Of a stretch of DNA of 33,255 bases, positions 1 to 9,502 are shown piece by piece. Positions within the stretch are counted from its first letter, which is position 1. The number at the start of each line of letters is the position of its first letter. Below the pieces are notes generated by a model. It was not told the origin of the DNA, did not search any database, and worked only from the letters and a program-made list of their open reading frames with translations. The position numbers were made by a program, and so were the translations under genes. The stretch comes from Sphingomonadales bacterium (GTDB lineage: Bacteria; Pseudomonadota; Alphaproteobacteria; Sphingomonadales; Sphingomonadaceae): NCBI GenBank assembly GCA_013791705.1, contig VMTF01000199.1:1-33255 (forward strand), written 5' to 3'.

Positions 1-623
1 ACGCCCGATTCCTCGATCACGCCATTGCGGTAACACACCGCCCAAACCCAGCGCAGAGCGACGTCGGGCGGCCGCACCGGGCGGCCGCCCAGCACGAACC
101 CCGCGTTCGACGCATTGTCCGAGATGGTGTCGAGCACCTTGCGGGTGCGGCCGGTGTCCGGATCGATCGGCTGTATCCGCTGGTCGATGATCTCGACCGC
201 CGGAACCACGTGATCGGTCGCGTTGAGGACGTCGAACATCGTGCAGTTCGGGCCTTCGAGCGGCGACTTCAGGACGAACGCGAGTTCAAGTTCGACCCGG
301 GGGAAAATGAACCGGCTGATGTCGATGTCCGTTCCGGTCGCGAACACCATGTTGTCCAGCAGCGAGCCATAGTCGGGCTCGGTGATGTTCGACGAGCGTT
401 GCATGGCGCGACTCGTCAGGCCGATCTTGTGGCCGATGATCTTGTGGCCGCGCGCGAGCTTGCGGGCGATCCAGGCGCGCTGGATCGCATAGGCATCGGG
501 GATCGTCATGCCCGGATGTTCGAGCGAGAACTGGCGAATCTGGACGCGATCGCGCTCGGATTGATCCAGTCGCGCCGCAAGGTCGGCGATCGTAGCGGCG
601 TCGAGCGTTGTAACTTCAGTCAT
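1..623 (-). CDS. 2-oxo-hept-4-ene-1,7-dioate / 2-hydroxypenta-2,4-dienoate hydratase (HpaH/MhpD family), C-terminus cut by window edge
   Basis: Manual reverse-strand translation from ATG at 623: [48 protein letters not shown]...[12 protein letters not shown]...[11 protein letters not shown]...[20 protein letters not shown], open to base 1. Strong resemblance to HpaH ([31 protein letters not shown]). Not in the ORF track, presumably because it runs off the edge. Confidence 0.9.
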   Translation of the reverse strand, partial: MTEVTTLDAATIADLAARLDQSERDRVQIRQFSLEHPGMTIPDAYAIQRAWIARKLARGHKIIGHKIGLTSRAMQRSSNITEPDYGSLLDNMVFATGTDIDISRFIFPRVELELAFVLKSPLEGPNCTMFDVLNATDHVVPAVEIIDQRIQPIDPDTGRTRKVLDTISDNASNAGFVLGGRPVRPPDVALRWVWAVCYRNGVIEESG

Positions 624-819
624 TTCCCGAAAACCCTGGCCCTGTTTGGTATGCGGCATGTGGCGCAAATGCCATGACAGCAAATCCTTGCCGCACAGTC
701 ACGTCCCGAACCGTGTGAGGCGCGGCTTGCCGATAAGGCGCGACGGCCTGGTCATTGCCCGGTGACCGCGCGGGCCATAGGCTTTACCTTTGGCCGGGCA
801 GTGATATCGGTATTTCACC

Positions 820-1770
820 ATGGATGAAAACCAGCTTCGCAATTTCATGATGATCTGCCGCTGCGCGTCGATCACCGAGGCGGCCGATCGTCTGGGGATT
901 GCCCAACCATCGTTGAGCCAGCAGTTGCTGCGGCTGGAGGACGAGTTTCGGAGCAAGCTGTTTCATCGCACCTCGCGCGGGGTGGTCGCAACCGACGCGG
1001 GCCGGATGCTGCTCGAACACGCATCGGCGATCCTGCAGGCGATGAACCGCGCGCGCGAGGAAATCCACGAGAGCGACCGCGAGCCCCACGGGGAAGTCAG
1101 CATCGGTCTTCCCGCCACAGCCAGCATGGTGCTGGGCGTGCCGCTGCTGGTCGCGGCCAGGCCCGCGCTGCCGCAGGTCAATTTGCGGGTGCGCGAGGCG
1201 AGCGGCGAGATCATTCGCCAATGGCTGGACGAGAACCGGATCGACCTGGCCGTGCTGTACGATGCCGAAGGCGTCCGGCACCTTTCGACCAAGCCGATCG
1301 CGCGCGAAACGCTGCTGCTGGTGGGGCCGCCGGGCCTGTTCGGGCCACTGGACGAGCATGGCATCGCGCTCGAACCGGTCGATCCCGTGGTGCTGGGCAA
1401 CCGCGATTTCATCCTGCCGTCGGTGTCACATGGTTTGCGCAAGCTGATCGAGCGGCGCCTGCAGGACCACAACATCAATATCTCGGCCACGATCGAGATC
1501 GATTCGCTGGCCCATACCAAGACGCTGGTGCGCGCCGGGATGGGTTATACGCTGCTGTCGCATGCGGCGATCAGCGCGGAACTGGCCAACAATGAACTGT
1601 CCGCGGCCCGGGTCGGCAACGTCGATTTTTCGCGCAGCGTGTCGCTGGCCCGCAACCCGGCCAAGGCCCTGACGCGCGCCTCGCTGGAGATCGAAGACCT
1701 GACGCGCAAACTGGTGCGCGAAATGATCGCCGACGGACGGTGGATCGCAGAGCCGATTGACGACCTGTGA
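820..1770 (+). CDS. LysR-family transcriptional regulator
   Basis: N-terminal HTH MDENQLRNFMMICRCASITEAADRLGIAQPSLSQQLLRLEDEFRSKLFHRTSRGVVATDAG is typical LysR; divergent from the HpaH-like gene. Confidence 0.93.
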   Translation: MDENQLRNFMMICRCASITEAADRLGIAQPSLSQQLLRLEDEFRSKLFHRTSRGVVATDAGRMLLEHASAILQAMNRAREEIHESDREPHGEVSIGLPATASMVLGVPLLVAARPALPQVNLRVREASGEIIRQWLDENRIDLAVLYDAEGVRHLSTKPIARETLLLVGPPGLFGPLDEHGIALEPVDPVVLGNRDFILPSVSHGLRKLIERRLQDHNINISATIEIDSLAHTKTLVRAGMGYTLLSHAAISAELANNELSAARVGNVDFSRSVSLARNPAKALTRASLEIEDLTRKLVREMIADGRWIAEPIDDL

Positions 1771-1887
1771 GGGCCACGGTGGGCGGGGCTGTCCCGCTCG
1801 GGGGACGCCGCGACATGGTTTCTCTGATTGTAATCGCCAGTCGCAATGTGTAATTATGGCGTCAACTGGAGAATGGGAGAAGCTCGA

Positions 1888-3189
1888 ATGTCCCTGTCTG
1901 ACGTATTGGACGATCGCCGCGTGATGCCCGCCGATGTTGCCGCGCGCATGGCTGATCCCAAGGCTTATGGTGAGTGGGCGCCGATCCATCGCAACCTGAC
2001 CTGGCTGCGGCAGAACATGCCGCTCGCGCTGGCGAACGTGGATGGCTACGATCCGTTCTGGGTGGTGACCAAGTATGAGGACATCAAGGAAATCGGCCGG
2101 CAGCCGACGATCTTCCTCAACAACGGCATCCGCAAGACGCTGATCAATCAGGACTTCGCGCGCCGCTCGGACGAGGCGCTGGCGGAAGGACGCAAGCCGT
2201 TCAACCGCTCGTTGCTGACGATGGATGCGCCCGAACACATGCGCTACCGGCTCATCGCGGCCCCGCGCTGTTCGCCCAAGAGGGTGAAGACGCTGACCGA
2301 CAAGGTGCGCGAGATCGCCCGGGGCGTGTTCGACCGGCTGGAAGGGGACGGCGGCGAATGCGACTTCATGGACACCGTTTCGAACCGCTATCCGCTGCGG
2401 GTGATCATCGCGTTGCTCGGGCTTCCGCCGGAAGACGAGGACATGCTGCTCGACATGACGCAGCGGTTCTTTTCCCCCAGCGATCCCGATGTTACCGCCG
2501 AGCAGAAGGGCAATTCGATCGGCGCGACGGCCAATCACGACGTGGCGCACGAGATGTTCGAATACTTTTCGGCGATCGTGGCCGAGCGGCGCAGGAATCC
2601 GGGCGATGACATCGCCTCGGTGATCGCCAACGCGCAGATCGACGGCAAGCCGATCGAACTGTTCGACGCGGCCAGCTATTACATGACGATCGCGACCGCC
2701 GGCCACGACACCACCGCGTCTTCCACCGGCGGCGCCGTGTGGGCGCTGGCCGAACGGCCGGACGAATTCGCCAAGGTGAAGGCCAACCGCAAGCTGATCC
2801 CCTCGCTGATGTACGAGGCAGTCCGCTGGACCTCGCCGGTCAGCCATTTCATGCGCACGGCCACCGCCGATTACACCTTGCGCGGCCAGCAGATCCGGGC
2901 CGGTGACTGGCTGATGCTGTGCTACCCCTCGGCCAACCGGGACGAGGACATCTTCCCCGACCCGTTCGAATTCCGCGCCGATCGCGTGCCCAATCCGCAA
3001 CTGGGGTTCGGCTTTGGCGCGCACGTCTGCCTTGGCCAGCATCTTGCCAAGCTTGAGATGCAGATCTTTTTCGAGGAACTGTTCAACCGGGTCGATCTTG
3101 TCGAACTTGCCGGTGAGCCCCGGCGGTTCGATTCGATCGTGGTGGGCGGCGTGAAGCGCTTGCCGCTGCGCTACCGGCTGGCCAAGTGA
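1888..3189 (+). CDS. Cytochrome P450 (bacterial class I type)
   Basis: AGHDTT I-helix motif, EAVRW (ExxR), heme loop FGFGAHVCLGQHLAKLE. Start chosen at MSLSDVLDD (1888); the ORF opens at 1846. Confidence 0.93.
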   Translation: MSLSDVLDDRRVMPADVAARMADPKAYGEWAPIHRNLTWLRQNMPLALANVDGYDPFWVVTKYEDIKEIGRQPTIFLNNGIRKTLINQDFARRSDEALAEGRKPFNRSLLTMDAPEHMRYRLIAAPRCSPKRVKTLTDKVREIARGVFDRLEGDGGECDFMDTVSNRYPLRVIIALLGLPPEDEDMLLDMTQRFFSPSDPDVTAEQKGNSIGATANHDVAHEMFEYFSAIVAERRRNPGDDIASVIANAQIDGKPIELFDAASYYMTIATAGHDTTASSTGGAVWALAERPDEFAKVKANRKLIPSLMYEAVRWTSPVSHFMRTATADYTLRGQQIRAGDWLMLCYPSANRDEDIFPDPFEFRADRVPNPQLGFGFGAHVCLGQHLAKLEMQIFFEELFNRVDLVELAGEPRRFDSIVVGGVKRLPLRYRLAK

Positions 3190-3211
3190 ACGGTCTGCCG
3201 GGCCACTCCGC

Positions 3212-4063
3212 CTAAGGTTCGCGATAGCCCAGTTCGGCGGACAGGGCCGCGACCTGCCGGCGCAGCTTGCAGGCGATCGGGCCATCGGGGGCGGGATCGA
3301 GGTCGGTTGCAGGCCCGAGCGTCGACAGCGCCGCGACTAGCGCGCCGCGATAGTCGAAGATCGGGGCGGACAGCCCGTTGACGGTTGGCGTCAGGCTGCC
3401 TTGCGAGATGCCGATGCCGTTGGTTCTCACTTCGCTGAAGATGCGATCGATCGCTTCGCGGGAGAGCGGCGGGCCGGCCTCGTTGGTCGATCCGACATGC
3501 CAGGGCCGTTCCAGCAGCGGGTTCACGCGTTCGCGCGGGAGCCATGCGCCGAACACGCGCCCGGTGGCCGAGGCCAGCAGGGGCATGACTTCGCCGACCC
3601 GGGTGCCATAGGTGATCGGTCGGCGCGGGTCTTCGACCGCGATGACGGTCGGCCCTTCCTGGGTCCAGATCGCCAGGGCGACGGAAAAGCCCAGCGCATC
3701 GCAAATCTCGGGCAGGCGGGGAATGACCAGCCGGACCACGTCGAGGCTCTGGATCGCGCGCACGCCCAGCACGCGGGCCATCGGGCCGAGCCGGTAGCGG
3801 CCGGTGTTCTCGTCGCGCTCCACCAGTTGCGACCGGATCAGGCTCACCATGTAGCGATGGGCCTTGGCCGGCGGCATCCCGGCGCTGGCCGCGAGCGTCT
3901 TGAGCATCGGGGCCGGGTTGTCGAACGCGTGTTTCGCCAGCGCCGCGACGAGGCGCATGCCGATCTCGATCGACTGGACGCCAAGCTTGCCATCGGTTTC
4001 CGGCGCCGCGGCGCTGGTGCCGGGGGCATCGTCGCTCGGGGAGTGGGACAGGGATTTCGGCAA
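3212..4063 (-). CDS. IclR-family transcriptional regulator
   Basis: N-terminal wHTH (ALAKHAFDNPAPMLKTLAASAGMPPAKAHRYMVSLIRSQLVERDENTGRYRLGP) and C-terminal IclR ligand-binding pattern. Confidence 0.88.
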   Translation of the reverse strand: MPKSLSHSPSDDAPGTSAAAPETDGKLGVQSIEIGMRLVAALAKHAFDNPAPMLKTLAASAGMPPAKAHRYMVSLIRSQLVERDENTGRYRLGPMARVLGVRAIQSLDVVRLVIPRLPEICDALGFSVALAIWTQEGPTVIAVEDPRRPITYGTRVGEVMPLLASATGRVFGAWLPRERVNPLLERPWHVGSTNEAGPPLSREAIDRIFSEVRTNGIGISQGSLTPTVNGLSAPIFDYRGALVAALSTLGPATDLDPAPDGPIACKLRRQVAALSAELGYREP

Positions 4064-4309
4064 GGTCGAAAGGTTCCAGTGCGCAGCACTCCGCAGGTAA
4101 CGCAGCGTGGCGGGAATGGCCAGTCATGGCGGGCGGTATCCCCCGATAGCCCCGCCGGGCGATTGACAGGCCCCGATCAGGGTTCACGATGGCCTGAATG
4201 CGCCGGTCCCCCAGGAGGGGACGCCGATTACCGGGCCGGGCGGGCTAATCGCTAGCTTTGCCGCTGCGACGAATGTCTGTCGCCTCGGCGGCACTGACGG
4301 GATGGAACC

Positions 4310-5482
4310 ATGGCCAAAACGAACTTGCAGGGCACCAACTTTCCGGAAATCCGGGAAGGGGTAGCGCGGTTGTGTGCTGAATATCCTGGCGAATACTGGC
4401 GCGCGCTCGATCGCGAGATGGCCTATCCCGAAGCTTTCGTGAAAGCGCTCGGCGATGCGGGCTATCTGGCCGCGCTGATCCCCGAGGAATTCGGCGGGTC
4501 CGGCCTGCCGCTCTCCGCCGCCGCGGCGATCCTGGAAGAAGTGCAGCGCGCCGGTTGCAACGGCTCTGCATGCCACGCGCAAATGTATATCATGGGCGCC
4601 TTGCTGCGCCATGGCAGCGCCGCGCAGAAGCAGCAGTATCTGCCGAAGATCGCCAGCGGCGAACTGCGGCTGCAGGCCTTCGGCGTGACCGAGCCGACCA
4701 GCGGGACCGATACCGGCGCGCTCAAGACGGTGGCGGTGCGGCAGGGCGATAAATACATCGTCAACGGCCAGAAGATCTGGACCTCGCGCGCGGAATATTC
4801 CGACCTCATGCTGCTGCTGGCGCGGACCACGCCGCGCGATCAGGTTGCGCGCGGGATCGACGGGTTGTCGATCTTCGTGCTCGACATGAACAAGGCCCGC
4901 GAGGCCGGGTCGCTGACGATCCGGCCGATCCGCACGATGATGAACCATTCGACCACCGAAGTGTTCTTCGACAATGTCGAGGTACCGGCGGAAAACCTGA
5001 TCGGCGAGGAGGGCAAGGGCTTCCGCTACATCCTTTCGGGCATGAACGCGGAGCGCATCCTGATCGCCGCCGAATGCATCGGCGATGCCAAGTGGTTCAT
5101 CGACAAGGCCAGCAACTATGCCAACGAGCGGCACCTGTTCGGCCGGCCGATCGGCCAGAACCAAGGGGTGCAGTTCCCGATCGCCAAGGCCTATGCCCAC
5201 ATGCGTGCGGCCGAACTGATGGTGAACCATGCGGCCGAATTGTTCGAGGCGGGCGAGCCCTGCGGCGAGCAGGCCAATACCGCCAAGATGCTGGCGGCCG
5301 ATGCTTCATGGGAGGCAGGCGAAGCGGCGGTCCAGACACACGGCGGGTTCGGTTTCGCCGAGGAATATGATGTCGAGCGCAAGTTCCGCGAAACCCGGCT
5401 TTACCAGGTCGCGCCGATCTCGACCAACATGATCCTGAGCTTCATTTCCGAGCACGTGCTCGGGCTGCCGAGATCGTACTGA
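4310..5482 (+). CDS. Acyl-CoA dehydrogenase
   Basis: GVTEPTSGTDTGALKTVAVRQGDKYIVNGQKIWTSRAEYSD, GFGFAEEYDVERKFRETRLYQVAPIS; full ACAD length (390 aa). Confidence 0.93.
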   Translation: MAKTNLQGTNFPEIREGVARLCAEYPGEYWRALDREMAYPEAFVKALGDAGYLAALIPEEFGGSGLPLSAAAAILEEVQRAGCNGSACHAQMYIMGALLRHGSAAQKQQYLPKIASGELRLQAFGVTEPTSGTDTGALKTVAVRQGDKYIVNGQKIWTSRAEYSDLMLLLARTTPRDQVARGIDGLSIFVLDMNKAREAGSLTIRPIRTMMNHSTTEVFFDNVEVPAENLIGEEGKGFRYILSGMNAERILIAAECIGDAKWFIDKASNYANERHLFGRPIGQNQGVQFPIAKAYAHMRAAELMVNHAAELFEAGEPCGEQANTAKMLAADASWEAGEAAVQTHGGFGFAEEYDVERKFRETRLYQVAPISTNMILSFISEHVLGLPRSY

Positions 5483-6591
5483 TGCCTGAACGCCTGCCGC
5501 TTGAAGGGATTACGGTCGTCGCGGTCGAGCAGGCCGTGGCCGCGCCGTTCTGCACGTCGCGGCTGGCCGATGCGGGCGCGCGGGTGATCAAGGTCGAGCG
5601 GCCGGAAGGCGACTTCGCGCGCGGCTACGATGCGGTTGCGGCCGGGCAGAGCAGCTATTTCGTGTGGCTCAATCGCGGCAAGGAATCGGTCGTGATCGAT
5701 CTGGCCAGGCCGGACGGACAGGCGGCTTTCGCGCACTTGCTCGAAAGCGCCGACGTGCTGGTGCAAAACCTCAAGCCGGGCGCGCTGGCCCGGCTCGGGT
5801 TTGGCGCGGAAGCCTTGCGCCAGCGCCATCCCCGGCTGATCGTCTGCGCGATCAGCGGCTATGGCGAGAGCGGGCCGATGGCCGACCGCAAGGCCTATGA
5901 CTTGCTGATCCAGGCCGAATCCGGGCTGGCCTCGATTACCGGCGGGCCGAACGAGCCGGCGCGGGTCGGCACGTCGGTGGTCGATATCGCCACCGGGGCG
6001 ACCGCCCATGCGGCGATCCTGGAAGCCCTGATCGGCCGCGCCGCGACCGGGGAAGGGGCCGACATCCGCATTTCGATGTTCGACGTGATGGCCGACTGGC
6101 TGACCGTTCCGCTGCTGCACCAGGAAGGCGGCCGCCCGCCCAAGCGGCTCGGCCTCGCGCATCCCTCGATCGCGCCTTACGGGGTCTTCACGACCAGCGA
6201 CGGCAAGCAGATCCTGATCTCGATCCAGAGCGAGCGCGAATGGGCGGCCTTTGCCCGCAAGGTGCTGGACGACGAAAGCCTCATCACCGATCCGCGCTTT
6301 GCCAGCAACGTCGAGCGGGTCGCCAACCGCGCACAGACCGACCAGCGCGTGGCCGAGGCCTTTGCGGCGATGGACGCGGGCGAAGCGCGCCGCCGGCTCG
6401 AGGCCGCCGACGTGGCCTTTGCCGCCGTCAACGACATGGCCGACTTGTCTGCGCATCCGCATTTGCGGCGCATTTCGGTGGAAACGCCGAACGGCCCCGT
6501 GTCCTATCCGGCCCCGGCGCCGATCTTTGTCGATCAGCCGCGGCATTATGGTGCGGTTCCCGCGCTGGGCGGCGGGGAGGGGGGACAATGA
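5482..6591 (+). CDS. Class III (CaiB/BaiF) CoA-transferase
   Basis: PLEGITVVAVEQAVAAPFCTSRLADAGARVIKVERPEGDFARGYD...LNRGKESVVIDLARPDGQ...ISGYGESGPMADRKAYDLLIQAESGL; TGATG coupling to the upstream ACAD. Confidence 0.92.
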   Translation: MPERLPLEGITVVAVEQAVAAPFCTSRLADAGARVIKVERPEGDFARGYDAVAAGQSSYFVWLNRGKESVVIDLARPDGQAAFAHLLESADVLVQNLKPGALARLGFGAEALRQRHPRLIVCAISGYGESGPMADRKAYDLLIQAESGLASITGGPNEPARVGTSVVDIATGATAHAAILEALIGRAATGEGADIRISMFDVMADWLTVPLLHQEGGRPPKRLGLAHPSIAPYGVFTTSDGKQILISIQSEREWAAFARKVLDDESLITDPRFASNVERVANRAQTDQRVAEAFAAMDAGEARRRLEAADVAFAAVNDMADLSAHPHLRRISVETPNGPVSYPAPAPIFVDQPRHYGAVPALGGGEGGQ

Positions 6592-7475
6592 GCCCGTCGC
6601 CCCGGAGTCCGTCGCTCGATCTGGCGCACTTGCGCGAATGGATCGGCCGTGAGGAGACCGCCGAGGATGTGCTGACCGCCGCGCTGGCGCAGCGCTTCCA
6701 TGCGACGCTGGGCCTGCCGGGCAGCCCCGCGCGGGTTGGCGAGGTCGCGCCGCGCCTGATCCATTTCTGCCTGTGCCAGCCGGCGGTGCCGACCGCCGAG
6801 CTTGGCCGCGACGGCCATCCGCCGACCGGCGGCTTCCTGCCTCCGGTGCCCTTGCCACGGCGGATGTGGGCGGCCAGTTCGCTGAGCTTCGCCGGCGACT
6901 TGTGCGTGGGCGACCGGGTTAAGCGCCGCTCGCGGATCGCGGGCGTGACGATGAAGGAAGGGCGCAGCGGCGCGCTGTGCTTCGTCACGGTCGAACACCA
7001 GATTTCCACCGGCGCGAAGCCGCTGATCGAGGAACTCCAGACGCTGGTTTATCGCGGGGCGGAAACCGCGCCGAAGGCTTCGAGCCCGGCTACTCCGCCT
7101 GCCGCGCAGCCGGCGGTGGAAAGCGGCGAGACCGTGGTTTCGCGCGATGCCACGCCGCCGCTGCTGTTCCGCTATTCCGCGCTGACCTTCAATTCGCACC
7201 GGATTCACTACGATCTGCCCTATGCGATGGAGGAGGAAGGCTATCCGGGGCTGGTGGTGCATGGCCCGTTGCAGGCGACTTTGCTGTTTCATCTGGCCGC
7301 GCAGTGCCGGTTCGGCCAGCCGCCGGACCGCTTCGAATTCCGCAGCGCCTCGCCGCTGTTCGCGCATGATCCGCTGGTGCTGCACGCCGGTCCGTTGCAG
7401 GGGCACCGGATCGACGGGTGGAGCGCGCGGCCCGGCGGCCCGGCGGCGATGCGGGCCGAGGCATTCTGGCGATGA
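6588..7475 (+). CDS. HTD2/MaoC-type acyl-CoA hydratase (FAS1-type dehydratase, mesaconyl-C4-CoA hydratase-like)
   Basis: ATGA overlap with the CoA-transferase (6588-6591). Sequence TPPLLFRYSALTFNSHRIHYDLPYAMEEEGYPGLVVHGPLQATLLFHLA is a MaoC/HTD2 hot-dog hydratase signature. Confidence 0.82.
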   Translation: MSPSPRSPSLDLAHLREWIGREETAEDVLTAALAQRFHATLGLPGSPARVGEVAPRLIHFCLCQPAVPTAELGRDGHPPTGGFLPPVPLPRRMWAASSLSFAGDLCVGDRVKRRSRIAGVTMKEGRSGALCFVTVEHQISTGAKPLIEELQTLVYRGAETAPKASSPATPPAAQPAVESGETVVSRDATPPLLFRYSALTFNSHRIHYDLPYAMEEEGYPGLVVHGPLQATLLFHLAAQCRFGQPPDRFEFRSASPLFAHDPLVLHAGPLQGHRIDGWSARPGGPAAMRAEAFWR

Positions 7476-7605
7476 CTGTGCCGGTAACATTCTGCCATAG
7501 GCATGGCCAATGCACCGCAGCACGACACGGGGCTACCTTGGCGGCGGCGCAAGTCGTAGCGCCGGACAGGTTGATTTGGCCAAGACGCGAAAGAGGTCTG
7601 AACTC

Positions 7606-8538
7606 ATGCAGATAGCCGGCATGGTATCGATGGCGCATTCGCCTTCATGGAACCTGCAGCCCCAGGACGGGCCGCCCCGACCCTATATCGAGGCGGTGTT
7701 CAGGACGCGCGACATCGTCGCCCGGGTCAAGCCGGACCTGCTGGTGGTGTTCGGGCCGGACCACGTCCGCAATTTCTTCTTCGACCTGATGCCGACGTTC
7801 TGCATCGGGGTGGAGCAGGTGACGGCGTTCGGCGACTATGACTCGCCCGGCGGGGATTTGCCGAACTCGCCCGAAATTGCGCACTTCATCGCCGATCACG
7901 TGATGCGGGACGGCTTCGATCCGGCGCTGTCCTACAACATGGGCGTCGATCACGGCATCAGCCAGCCGGTGGCCGCGCTGGTGCCTGACCTGTCCGTTCC
8001 GGTCGTGCCGATCGTGGTGAATGCCGCCGGTCCGCCGCTGCCGACGCTGGCCCGGTGCCATGCTTTCGGGCGCAGCGTGGGTGCGGCGATCCGGGCCTTT
8101 CCGGGCGCGGGCCGGGCGCTGATCGTGGGATCGGGCGGAATGTCGCACTGGCCGCCCGCGGTTTCGCCCGACAGCCCGGAAGTTTCAGCCGAAACGCGCG
8201 ATTACCTGATCAACGGCCGCCCGCGCGTGCACGCTTTCAATGCCGAGCGCGAGGCATCCTCGCGCCTGCGCCGCGCCGAAGCCCGCACCGGGCCGATCAA
8301 CGAGGCGTGGGACCACTGGTTTCTCGAGTGCCTGCGCAATGACCGGATCGAGGACATCATCGCGCTCGACAATGCCGACCTGCTCGAAGCCGCCGGGCCG
8401 GGCGGGCAGGAGTTGCGCGCCTGGCTCGCGGCCCTGGGCGCGTGGGACGGGCCGATCACGAATATCGACTATTGCCCGGTTCCGACCTGGATCACCGGCA
8501 TGGGTTGCATCAGCGCATTTGAAACGGAGACAGCATGA
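7606..8538 (+). CDS. Extradiol ring-cleavage dioxygenase, LigB superfamily, MhpB (2,3-dihydroxyphenylpropionate 1,2-dioxygenase)-like
   Basis: MQIAGMVSMAHSPSWNLQ...LLVVFGPDHVRNFFFDLMPTFCIGV...SYNMGVDHGISQP...GSGGMSHWPP...WDHWFLECLRNDRIEDI closely parallels MhpB. Start chosen at 7606 rather than 7510. Confidence 0.9.
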   Translation: MQIAGMVSMAHSPSWNLQPQDGPPRPYIEAVFRTRDIVARVKPDLLVVFGPDHVRNFFFDLMPTFCIGVEQVTAFGDYDSPGGDLPNSPEIAHFIADHVMRDGFDPALSYNMGVDHGISQPVAALVPDLSVPVVPIVVNAAGPPLPTLARCHAFGRSVGAAIRAFPGAGRALIVGSGGMSHWPPAVSPDSPEVSAETRDYLINGRPRVHAFNAEREASSRLRRAEARTGPINEAWDHWFLECLRNDRIEDIIALDNADLLEAAGPGGQELRAWLAALGAWDGPITNIDYCPVPTWITGMGCISAFETETA

Positions 8539-9419
8539 CAAGCGACTACGAGCATCGCAGCATCTGGGGCCATCTGATGAAGCTGGCGTTCTGCCAGGGC
8601 TATGTCGACGCCGGCGGGATCCGCACGCGCTATGTCGAGGCCGGCCCCAAGGACGCGCCGCCGCTGATCATGATTCACGGCACCGGCAGCAGTTGGGAAT
8701 GCTTCTGCGCGACGCTGGAGAGCCATTCGCAGCATTTCCGCTGCTTCGCGATCGACATGGCCGGCAGCGGGTTCAGCGCGCGGCCGGACGAGCCTTATGA
8801 AATCGGCTTCTACGTGAAGCACGTGCTGGGGTTCATGGACGCCATGGGCCTGGCCAAGGCTTCGTTTATCGGGGTTTCGCTGGGGGCATGGGTGACGAGC
8901 CGGCTGGTGGTGGACCATCCCGAGCGGGTCGAGAAGCTCACCTTGCTCGCCGCTTCCGGCCTGATCGTCAACACGGCCACGCTTTCGCGCACCAAGACCG
9001 TGCGCAACGCGGCGGTCGACGATCCGAGCTGGGAGAACATCAAGCCGGTGTTCAATTCGATCCTCTACAAGGAAGAGGATCGCCTCCCCGATCTGATCCA
9101 GGTGCGGCAGACGATCTATCGCGAACCGGACATGAAGCAGGCGATGAACAACATTCTCGTCCTGCAGAACGAGGACGTGCGGCGCCGCAACCTTGTGACG
9201 GAGGAGGAGTGGAAGACGGTGAGGGTGCCGATTTTCATCATCCTCGCGCCCGACGACAACCCCGATTACACCACGACCGGCAAGCGCATTGCCGAGCTGG
9301 CATCGGATGTGCGCACGATGACTATCGACCATGTCAAACACTGGGCGCACTTCGAGGCGCCCGAACAGTTCAACCCGGCGAACCTTGCATTCCTGCTTGG
9401 GCAGCCGATGCCCGCCTGA
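8535..9419 (+). CDS. Alpha/beta hydrolase, probable meta-cleavage product C-C hydrolase (MhpC-like)
   Basis: IMIHGTGSSWECF, GVSLGAWVTSRLVVDHPERVEKLTLLAASGL, late His (DHVKHWAHFEAPEQFN); ATGA overlap with the extradiol dioxygenase. Confidence 0.88.
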   Translation: MTSDYEHRSIWGHLMKLAFCQGYVDAGGIRTRYVEAGPKDAPPLIMIHGTGSSWECFCATLESHSQHFRCFAIDMAGSGFSARPDEPYEIGFYVKHVLGFMDAMGLAKASFIGVSLGAWVTSRLVVDHPERVEKLTLLAASGLIVNTATLSRTKTVRNAAVDDPSWENIKPVFNSILYKEEDRLPDLIQVRQTIYREPDMKQAMNNILVLQNEDVRRRNLVTEEEWKTVRVPIFIILAPDDNPDYTTTGKRIAELASDVRTMTIDHVKHWAHFEAPEQFNPANLAFLLGQPMPA

Positions 9420-9450
9420 CGCGGCGATAGCGCAGACTGCAATCAGATGA

Positions 9451-9474
9451 CCGGGCCGCGAACAGGCGGCCCGG
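9451..9474. repeat. Perfect 9-bp inverted repeat (hairpin) in the hydrolase-ALDH gap
   Basis: ccgggccgc-gaacag-gcggcccgg read directly from sequence. Confidence 0.7.
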
Positions 9475-9502
9475 CTAGCCCCCTGGGGCCACGGAGAAAC
9501 AC

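Noticed and set aside
1426-3285. 619-aa minus-strand ORF
   Set aside because: Antisense shadow of the P450 and LysR genes, with no recognisable domain.
5401-6858. 485-aa minus-strand ORF
   Set aside because: Shadow of the CoA-transferase; no motif support.
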